A DNA stretch of 60,000 bases, from NCBI GenBank assembly GCA_949358305.1, contig OX442314.1:42108581-42168580 (forward strand), written 5' to 3'. A program made the translations under genes and the position numbers. Within the stretch, counting starts at the first letter, position 1, and every line of letters starts with the position of its first letter. Below are positions 52,683 to 60,000 of the stretch, piece after piece. This DNA comes from Strigamia acuminata (lineage: Eukaryota; Arthropoda; Chilopoda; Geophilomorpha; Linotaeniidae). The notes below the pieces were generated by a model, which ran no database searches, was not told the DNA's origin, and was given only the letters and a program-made list of their open reading frames with translations.

Positions 52683-53880
52683 TGTTGAAGAGAACCAATC
52701 GGACTCTTTCGGACCCAGTCTATATTAGGTCCGGACTAAAGTGACCCACGAATCCGTGGATTCTGACATCTGATTGGCTAACGCTAATCTTTCTGTTCTA
52801 AAGAACTATATAAGCTCTGGTTTTCCACCAGACCTTCGGCTTGTTTTCTGTATGTTTGTATGTATTGTTGGTTATCGTTTGATTTCTCTCTTTCTTATCG
52901 ACACATCGGGCCCCCTCGTTGTCTCAGTCAATATGTATTCAATACTATTGTGCTATTCTTCGTTGTAGCGTCATTTCGGGAAGACTAACTCCGGTAACCA
53001 AATAGTCCCGTAGCGCTAGCCAGCTGTTCTAAGGAGCAGTAGGATTTCGTACGGTGACATAGTATATCGTCCATGCACGGGATTGATTAACACCGTTAAA
53101 CAAATATCAAATTATATGATCGGTGATAGTCGCATCTATTTGCGAGATTCTCCGATCATAGGTCAGATGCTCTGCCAGAGCACATATACGGGAAGTCAAA
53201 CCCGTCAAACAAATGCGGGCAAACTATTTTCCCAGGGTTCCGATGCAGTGCATTGGCCCTTCCGTTAAGTGGGCAAGACTTGTCCGAGGTCGGTAAAAGC
53301 CTTATTCACAGGCGACGCACCGGGTTGGTGGCCCGTGAGCAATTGCATTCATACCTTGCGCTAAACAAACACTCGGGTATTGGTAATGCCGATCTGGTAG
53401 TCCCCCAGGAACTGTTTACCCAGTGGTTGGTACCACTGAAAGCGACTCGTCGCAGAAAACAAATACCCGGCGCCTGATCACGAGATCTTGTCGTCGTAAG
53501 GCATGCTGGCGGATGGAGTCTCAACAACTCCCGCGATGGTCCCCTCCACTGTCGTGACTGTCCCCGCCCATAGAATAACAATATAACAATTCATTTGTTA
53601 TATTACACTAATATTGTTTTGTTGAATTGAATATGGAATATTCTAATGAATATTCCCGACCGAATACGAAGGACTCTTCGTATTAATAGATATCCGAGCT
53701 GCGGGACCGAATACGTCTCCGTAGCGCTAACTGTGACGATGCCGCAAAGTCAGCCGCACCACTCGAACAGCATCGCCCGGAACCTCAACCAGTGTAGCCG
53801 CCGTTACACTTATCCAGAACCCCAACTCCAGTTGTAATGTTAATAAACATGTAATTATATCACACAAAATCGTAAGTTGT
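52683..53880 (+). other. TATA-driven, hairpin-rich block (solo LTR or ncRNA?)
   Basis: Two CCAAT boxes (one inverted, near 52770) and CTATATAAGC (about 52806) form a clear core promoter. About 1 kb downstream is AATAAA (53841 or so). The interval is GC-richer than its flanks, has no long frame, and contains many local stems, for example ATGATCGG/CCGATCAT (53116-53123 with 53152-53159) and CAGTGGTTGGTACCACTG (about 53421-53438). CCGTAGCGCTA occurs twice (53009, 53719). It begins TGTTGAAGAG, as an LTR might, but no target duplication was found. Confidence 0.4.
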
Positions 53881-55094
53881 TATATTTGATCACATATTCA
53901 CGTTGTACAGACTTCCGTAGCTTATCTCGGTTAGGTTATTTCTAGTTGTAGAAATGTCTTGTCTAAACCGATTTATCTCTTGTAATGGCTAATTATTCAG
54001 CCAAAAGTAGAATCGTCACAAAGTAGCCACGTTGATCCAGGACAAGCCGAAGCAGGAGGTTTTGTTTGTCGTGTCGTCTCGTCGTTATATCTTGAATATT
54101 TCTTTGAATTTGTCTTTCCAACGATCGTTTACTCCAATTTCAGTGGTTTTTTTCTCGTAAAAGCAAACTGCATGGTCTTTCGGTCCAACAAAACGAGGTA
54201 AGTTTTCATTCTTTGATCAAACCACGGACACAATAGGCCTAAGGTTTATTGTGTTCGTGATCAAACACATTTACCGTAATTTTCAATTAATTATTAACAT
54301 CCACGGTTTTTTTTTTATGTATTTGCTTATTTATATTTAAGTGTTTATTACAGCCACCCGATTTTGACACAAAATTTATATTTTTTTCTTGTTTTTATTT
54401 TTAAATTTTTGTTTGATATGATCCACAATCTGTGTGACAAATATTTATTTTTTTAAACAACTATTATATAATGATTTTTTGATTAATTTCTGCGTTTCTT
54501 TTCAGTCTTTTGGAGACATCGATCGGTTCGTCTCGAAATGTTTTTTTTTTCTTTTTTAGACCATCGGCACAGTTCTTCCAGGAATGTGAAAATGCGAATC
54601 TTCTTTTAGTCACGCCCGTTTTACGCCAACCACACCGAATGGAGAAAAAAAATGGTATACCGGTATATATATAATTTTCAGCATTTTCATTTCGAGGAAA
54701 GAAAATTCTAGTTTTCACTTTTCTCTGTAAACTAAAAAATTGAAAACAAAAATTTTATATTTCTAGTCTTGTAAGAAGCACGTGAATGGGTGCTGAACCT
54801 TCACAATCCTAAAAAGACGGTGCATATAACTGTTCAAAACCATAAATTGATTTGTTCGCGGGGGTGTAAAATCCAACTCTCTACCTCCACGTGGTCACCC
54901 CTGGATAAACTGAGCACATTACTTGTCTCGGTGAAACCAGAAGAGAGCTCTGGTCATTTCAAAATTTCTGCCACACTATCTAGTTGTATTGTTAGCCCAC
55001 ATCCAAGAAGGAATGTGGCATTTACAATTCTCATTGTATTGTTAGCCCGCATGATTGTGGCATTTACATGACCGTATTGTAAGACTGACTTTGG
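53881..55094. other. Intergenic, no supported gene
   Basis: A good donor (ACGAGGTAAGT, about 54195) and some lysine-rich frames on the minus strand at 54464-54718 are seen, but no gene model holds. GCATGTGGCATTTACA-type short direct repeats occur near 55010-55070, next to the truncated end of the BEL fragment. Confidence 0.35.
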
Positions 55095-57377
55095 CTACAC
55101 AATTCTGAGTTTGGTCGTTGCTCTTGTCTCGTCGATCACGGGTCTGTGTGGAATATAATAAATTGGATTATTTTCTTCGTTTTCTTGTGGTACTTCCTCG
55201 ACGATTCCAGTTTTAAGTTGCTCCGTGATCACTTCTTTGTATTGCAAATACAGCTTTGGATTTTTTCTAAATCGGTTGACCAAACTCCAAAATCTTTTCA
55301 ATGCTGGTTGTCGGTTGTCGTCCAGTTCTTTTGCGTTCAATTTCCACGGCAGTTCGACCTCGTAGTGGTCTTTTACCCACTCGATGCTTTCTTTGAATCG
55401 CCTTAACGTTTGTTCCTCGTCCTCGTTCCGATCCACGGTCTCGTGTTTAATCCCGATTGCCTCCAAACTCCAAAATTTTTCCAAAAGCTCATTAGTATTG
55501 TCAATTACAAGGATTTTGTTTACCCGTACGAGCGCCGATACTGTCTCTTTATTCTCCCCAGATGAGCCGTGCAAAGTCCAACCGAAAATCGTTTCTATTG
55601 CCATTAAATTTTCTTCAAGTCGGTGTTGTTTTCCGGTGGTCACTTTCCAAAAATTGTCCACTCCGATCAAAATCGAAACTCCATCGTCCACTAGAGCACT
55701 GCCGTTGTTTGCCAATTTGATGTTGTGTTTCTTCAGTTCGTTCAGTATTCTCTGGTCAGTCTGTCCCTTCAACGCTGGCGTGATCCACGGAGTTTCTAGT
55801 GCTTCGACTTCTAGATTAAAGGCAATGTTATCGCAATTATTTATTAACAATTTCACTCGATTCCTCTTCGCAATTGTTGGTTCGGTTGCTCCAAAAGTTA
55901 ACAATGCAATATCTTGTTCGCCAACTCGTTCCAAGTTGAGTTCTCGAGACAGTTTCTCCGTAATAAACGTCTTTTGCGATCCGCCATCCAGAAAACACTG
56001 AACTTTACGTTTTTTCGATTGTCCGCACGCATCTACAACTAGTACTTGCAAAAACATTACGGATACCGGTTGTTCCTGTTCCAAAACGGCGGAGGAAGTC
56101 AGCGTTTCAATTGGTTTTTTCTCTTCAGCGTCGCACAGGTAAGTGTGATGATTTTTGTCGCATTTCTTGCATCGAAAGCGGGTTTTGCATTTGTACGCGA
56201 TGTGTCCTTCCTTGAGACAACGATAACATCTTTGGGCCTTCATGCACGCAGCTTTTCGTTCGGCCAGAGTCAGCGGACAGTCTGGGCTCGTATGCTCTTC
56301 TTTTTGGCAGAACGTGCATTTGTACGTAATTGCTGCCAACGCTGCGGCGGAACCAAGTGGATTAATTTTCGTATTCATTTTCTTAGTTACCTCCTCTTGT
56401 TTTTTCGTAGTTGTTTCTTTCTTCTCGATCAAGTTGTTTTTCTCACTCATTGCTTTTGTCCTTTCGCGCATCTCGATCTCGAATCGGAAAAACTTCAAAA
56501 AATCGGTCATTGACCAGGGTAAATCGCCTCTGGATCTGGAGAAGTCGTGTTGCATCGAATCGGGCGTCGCACGAGTTAAAATTGGGCCCAAGAGTGCCCC
56601 AAACGTTGATGCATCCACTCCTAAATTTCCTAAACTTGTTATGTGGAGGTCGCAATAATCATAAAGTTCTCGAAGTGCAACAACATCGTCCGCATTTTTC
56701 ACGGGCTTCACCTCGAGGAATTTTTGCATGTGTGCATTTATTATCAAGTCTGGTTTACCAAATCTACTTGCCAACAAAACGACCGCGCTGTCGTAATTTT
56801 CATCCGTTACCGTGAGTCCACTTATCGCGTTGGCGGCCAATCCTTCGACCAACGATCGTAAATACACGAACTTCGCCGTTTTGGGAAGCGAAGTGTTGTT
56901 ATGCACGCTTAACTGGAAGTCTCCCCAGAATTGAGTCCACGTTTCGGGTGTTCCCCTAAATTTGGCAATTTCCAGCTTCGGCAATTTCATGCTTGTGCAT
57001 TGTTGGCCTCCGATCGGCGCGTTAACGATAGCGGGATTAATAATTGGTAAATTTGGATTCGGTACTTGCGTTTTCAGTTGTGTGATTTCCTTCAATGCCA
57101 GTTCCAACGTGATTTTCGCCGCTACCAATTCGTCTTGAAACTCCTCGGCTGTTGTAGTATCTTCTGCGACCTCGTCTATTTCGGTGATTGCGTCGGCCAC
57201 CAGAATGTCCAATTTCTCGATCTTTGGTCCCTTTAAAAGTAACTGTGCTTGTATGCACAAAAGCTTTACTTCATTTACCGGATCTTGCTTCAGTTCATTT
57301 TTCAAAGTGTTGAAAATGTTTCGAACGTTCGTCCTCGCGGCTTCCCTTTGTCTTCGGTTCTTCTCCAAATCTGCCAT
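55095..57377 (-). pseudogene. BEL/Pao gag-protease, truncated at the start of RT
   Basis: From ATG 57377, 760 residues: a coiled N-terminal gag (about 1-120), a capsid-like region, three cysteine knuckles (CTFCQKEEHTSPDC, CYRCLKEGHIAYKC, CKKCDKNHHTYLC at about 350-420), an aspartic protease (FLDGGS near 462), and the first residues of reverse transcriptase (PHRPVIDE). The frame ends there where unrelated DNA begins, so the copy lost its 3' two thirds. It is from the same clade as the BEL element at the window start but differs in sequence. Confidence 0.9.
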
Positions 57378-57414
57378 TGCGATCGATTTTCCTTGGTTTT
57401 CTTTTAAAAAGTCC

Positions 57415-57434
57415 CGGGTTTCGGCACCATATGT
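57415..57434 (-). other. Primer binding site of the BEL fragment
   Basis: The minus strand reads TGGTGCCGAAACCCGGGA between the gag start and the proposed LTR end, a typical retroelement primer site. The matching tRNA was not identified. Confidence 0.6.
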
Positions 57435-57435
57435 T

Positions 57436-57905
57436 GCTTTTGCAACTCCTAATAAAATGTTGGACTAATAAAAGTTACTTAGATTCTTCGATGTTTCCGA
57501 AATTGGGCTGATTTTGGTGGATGACAAAATGAAGCATGCGAATACTCGGATTTACATTTGAACAGTGTTTTATTTTATACAAAGCAGGAAACAAGAAATG
57601 TTATTCCCTACCCCTGAATCAATAATCAAATACCCCAATACAGAGTGGGTCACCGAAGTGACCTTCTGGTGGCCAAACATGGCGCCACCTCCAATTCCTC
57701 CCTAAACGGTGGCTTCTTCAGGAACTTCAGTTTCCACAGATATGCACCGAAATCAGGAAATTGTGCGCGCGCGAATGCATCCGCAGCAACCCCTGGGTTG
57801 CATTGTCCGCGTCGTCCAGTATGGCGTGCCACTTCCGCCAGTGACGGAAAGCGTCTCTGAAAAAGCTCCCGTACTTTGTCACTCCTATAGAGTAAATTGG
57901 AATTT
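57436..57905 (-). repeat. Probable 5' LTR of the BEL fragment, outer end undefined
   Basis: In element orientation the inner end is GCAAAAGCAACA just before the primer site. A TATA-like GTATAAAAT lies near 57575. The outer end is not fixed because no second LTR exists in the window. Confidence 0.5.
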
Positions 57906-57913
57906 GAAATAAA

Positions 57914-58539
57914 TTAATAAATAATAAATGTTTGTTCGTTCGTTCGTTTCTTACTGTCCGGGCGGAAAGCGCTCGGGGCGCAGTAGTAGGACTTGTTGCC
58001 CTCCTTCTCCAGCACCTCTTTCCCCGACGACGACGCGTCCTTCGTCCCCCTTCTTCCCCCGCCCTCCGTTCTCTCGTTCTCCTCTCTCCTCCGCCGTCGC
58101 CGCGTCGACGCGCTCCCCGTCGTCCCCTTCATCACCCGGAGCATCCTCGCCTCCATCATCGCCTTCATCCTCGCTTTCATCGCCGCTTCCATCCTCGCTT
58201 CCATCCTCGCTTCCATCCTCGCTTCCATCCTCGCTTCCATCCTCGCTTCCATCCTCGCTTCCATCCTCGCTTCCATCGCCGCCACGTCCTCCACCTGGTC
58301 TATCAGCCTCTCTTGATATATGTCCGCCTGCTCCATGTCGGCTGTGGCCTCCGCCTCGTCGTCCAATTCGTTGTATATTTGGCCGTCTAGAGTCTGCCAA
58401 ATTTCCTTCTTGGCTACGAGTTCAGTTTTTGCAGATCAATCGGGTTTGCAGCCAACAAATCGTTCGTTGCGTTGGTCAGCCTCGTGCAGGCGTTCCGTAC
58501 CGTTGTCCGTTGACGTTTCAACTTGGTCAACGTTTCCAT
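57914..58539 (-). pseudogene. BEL-like gag N-terminus with frameshift and codon repeat
   Basis: ATG at 58539 begins METLTKLKRQRTTVRNACTR, a pattern typical of BEL/Pao gag starts. It stops at 58414, but the same protein pattern (a long helical, acidic stretch with YQERL) continues in another frame, so a 1-base frameshift has occurred. A 12-bp repeat follows, and then an arginine/glycine-rich, low-complexity end. It is a relic. Confidence 0.55.
58150..58285. repeat. 12-bp tandem repeat (CCATCCTCGCTT)
   Basis: About ten copies; on the minus strand it reads Met-Glu-Ala-Arg repeated. Outer copies are more diverged (ATGAAAGCG-like). It lies inside the gag relic. Confidence 0.9.
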
Positions 58540-58768
58540 TTTTCTTTTCAATTTTTTACGAAATTTCAACACTCACAGTTGAATTTTAACCGGTTCAATT
58601 TGTGTTCCCGCCGTTATTCAGCCAATTCTGACCGCCATTGCAGCCATTATGGCCGCCGTTCCAGCCGCCATTATGCCAGTCTCTACCACTGTTTTGCGAC
58701 TGCATCCTGATCAGTTGAATGTGAAATGAATTGACTTCAGCTTATCTCTGCTTTCATACAGAGATATA
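58540..58768. other. Spacer with Gly/Asn-type short repeat
   Basis: 58600-58680 contains several GCCGCCATTATGGC-like imperfect repeats. On the minus strand these read as Asn-Gly-Gly-rich. No gene is called. Confidence 0.35.
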
Positions 58769-58769
58769 A

Positions 58770-58925
58770 TCCAGTAACAATGCAATAATTATTCTTGACA
58801 TTGGCCCAATATTGTGTTCCAATATTGGTTTATTTGGGCTAGTATTAAACCCTAATACTGGCCCAATATTGGGATTCAGTACATTTGTTCCAATATTCAG
58901 GCAATACTGTATGCCAATCTAGGAC
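58770..58925. repeat. CCAATATTGG-type palindrome cluster
   Basis: CCAATATTG or a close variant occurs five times in about 130 bases, mixed with TAGTATTAAACCCTAATACT, which is itself a palindrome. It may be a small palindromic element. Confidence 0.5.
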
Positions 58926-58992
58926 CATTAATGGTTCCATTTGATTTATTAAATGAAAGACAACTTATTTTTGGTTATTTAATTCCTTTTAT

Positions 58993-59160
58993 TCATAAGT
59001 CGTCATCAATCACAACTTTTTCACTAATTCTTTTCTTTATTTCTCGTCCACCATTCCGATCTGCTGCACCCTCCAGAAATAATTCTATCTGGAAAATACA
59101 CATCTCTGCATAAAGTGACAGAGTAAAACACAGTGCTACAGTACCTACTAAGATAAACAT
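58993..59160 (-). CDS. Possible small secreted peptide, 55 residues
   Basis: ATG at 59160 gives 55 residues: a hydrophobic start MFILVGTVALCFTLSLYA that looks like a signal peptide, one cysteine, then a charged C-terminal half ending VVIDDDL. An AATAAA lies immediately at the stop (TGAATAAAAGG). No introns, promoter or homologue are recognised, and a chance frame cannot be excluded. Confidence 0.3.
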   Translation of the reverse strand: MFILVGTVALCFTLSLYAEMCIFQIELFLEGAADRNGGREIKKRISEKVVIDDDL

Positions 59161-59345
59161 AATTTTATAAACACTAATCACAAAATTTTAATCAATTGTT
59201 GTTCGCACTTGAGAAATGATGCCCTTCATCGCTGAAAAAGTCATTGGGAATGCCCACAGCATCTCTTAATGTTATAAACTGAACTTTGGTAAAACGAAAT
59301 TGCAACTTAAAGTCACGATCAGAAAATTCTGCAATGGTGAAATAC

Positions 59346-59452
59346 TTTAGGTTTTCACACGCTGATCAAAAATGAACATCAAATTTCTTTGACTTATTGT
59401 TCTCGATGGCATGAAAAGGACAAGATGGCGACGATCGGCTGACCATTTGTAC
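59346..59452. repeat. Dispersed repeat, second copy of 38764-38852
   Basis: CTTTAGGTTTTCACACGCTGA and GACAAGATGGCGACGATCGG are shared; this copy has about 30 extra bases between them. Confidence 0.75.
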
Positions 59453-59844
59453 ATAGAGTAAAGAAAGTTCGTTTCAATGCTGTGCGACATTTTGATGTCA
59501 CACTCCTCTGATTGCTCAATAAACGTTTGAGTTGTACCTCACGAGGTGTTAGTGCTAGAGAGGTTATGTTTTCACAGATTTCAACACTTGAAAACGATTC
59601 GACTGTTACAGACGTGGAGGGCCCTGCTAATTCTTCATGGTCGGATAAATAAACAGGAACCTATTTTACAATAAATAATTAGAAATTATATGTAAATTTC
59701 TTTTTATAAAAATTTCTATATAGTACCTGGTTCTGATTACATCTTTGGTGCTTTGTAACATGTGAAATCCGTTCACGTTTCGGCCTGCTTACTTTAAAAT
59801 CCCATAAAAAGTAAAAGCAGGTGAAATCCTGCCTTTTAAACAAA
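59453..59844. other. Intergenic, no supported gene
   Basis: A 28-codon frame from an ATG near 59564 ends before ATAAATAAA and could be a last exon, but nothing supports it further. Confidence 0.3.
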
Positions 59845-60000
59845 TTTTAATTAAGTAAAAAATTAATTTATGTAAAAGAACGAACAAAATTCCAAAAAAT
59901 TGAGGTTATTATCGAAAATTAGCGATAATAAAAAAGAAAACTTTTATTATTTCATTTCATGTCACTCGGTGACAGTAACTGTCCCTTCTAGGCTACCATA
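59845..60000. repeat. Dispersed repeat, copy 2, cut by window end
   Basis: Direct copy of 52235-52400 with a few small insertions (for example GGTGACAGTAACTG in place of GGTAACTG). Confidence 0.85.

Noticed and set aside
53083-53837. Several 60-90 codon frames in the hairpin-rich block
   Set aside because: Short, overlapping on both strands, no domain and no splice context.
57928-58710. Ser/Pro-rich 260-codon plus-strand frame
   Set aside because: It is the complement of the gag relic and its 12-bp repeat; the minus-strand reading has recognisable BEL gag pattern.

Overview
The window is animal (metazoan) nuclear DNA, most likely from an arthropod or related invertebrate. The evidence is spliced genes with short GT-AG introns, an AT-rich background, TATA and polyadenylation signals, and BEL/Pao and Gypsy LTR retrotransposons mixed with TIR-type DNA elements. 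The species cannot be named from the sequence. Most of the 60 kb is transposable-element DNA; only two host genes are well supported.

Layout. 1-5228: 3' part of a BEL/Pao element (plus strand) whose pol is split near its end by a 1.2-kb TIR element carrying a RING-finger fragment. 5229-7100: inverted-repeat element with a 28-bp minisatellite and a tRNA-like block. 7142-8160: a complete three-exon gene for a 48-residue secreted four-cysteine peptide ending in an amidation-type GKR. 9614-13845 (minus): a 16-exon importin subunit beta-1 gene, with a 558-bp hAT-type MITE in intron 5 and a 17-G tract that breaks the frame of exon 10. 13846-20233: intergenic, with an 11-bp minisatellite, a TIR element and hairpins.

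20234-33413 (minus): Gypsy element A, 13,180 bp, with 1,179-bp LTRs differing at 2 sites, 4-bp target duplication ACCT, tRNA-Pro-like primer site, gag, -1 frameshift heptamer, pol (broken), and two extra ORFs (89-104 and 877 residues) between integrase and the 3' LTR. It sits inside a foldback element. 35272-36950: remnant of an older relative of element B (an accessory ORF plus an eroded LTR). 39340-50127 (plus): Gypsy element B, 10,788 bp, with 623-bp LTRs that look identical, target duplication GTAC, intact gag and pol, and an accessory ORF3.

50128-60000: an ORF cut by element B, a TIR element carrying a 1,019-bp solo LTR, a TATA-driven hairpin-rich block, a second BEL/Pao fragment (minus), a BEL-like gag start with an expanded codon repeat, dispersed repeat copies and a possible 55-residue secreted peptide.

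The observations most worth following are: (i) a lineage of Gypsy elements with accessory ORFs after pol, two of which share an N-terminal DnaJ-like CxxCxGxG zinc motif and none of which looks like an envelope; (ii) the small secreted peptide gene; (iii) the TIR element that has captured a RING-finger fragment; and (iv) the nested insertions with readable target duplications, which give a relative order of events.
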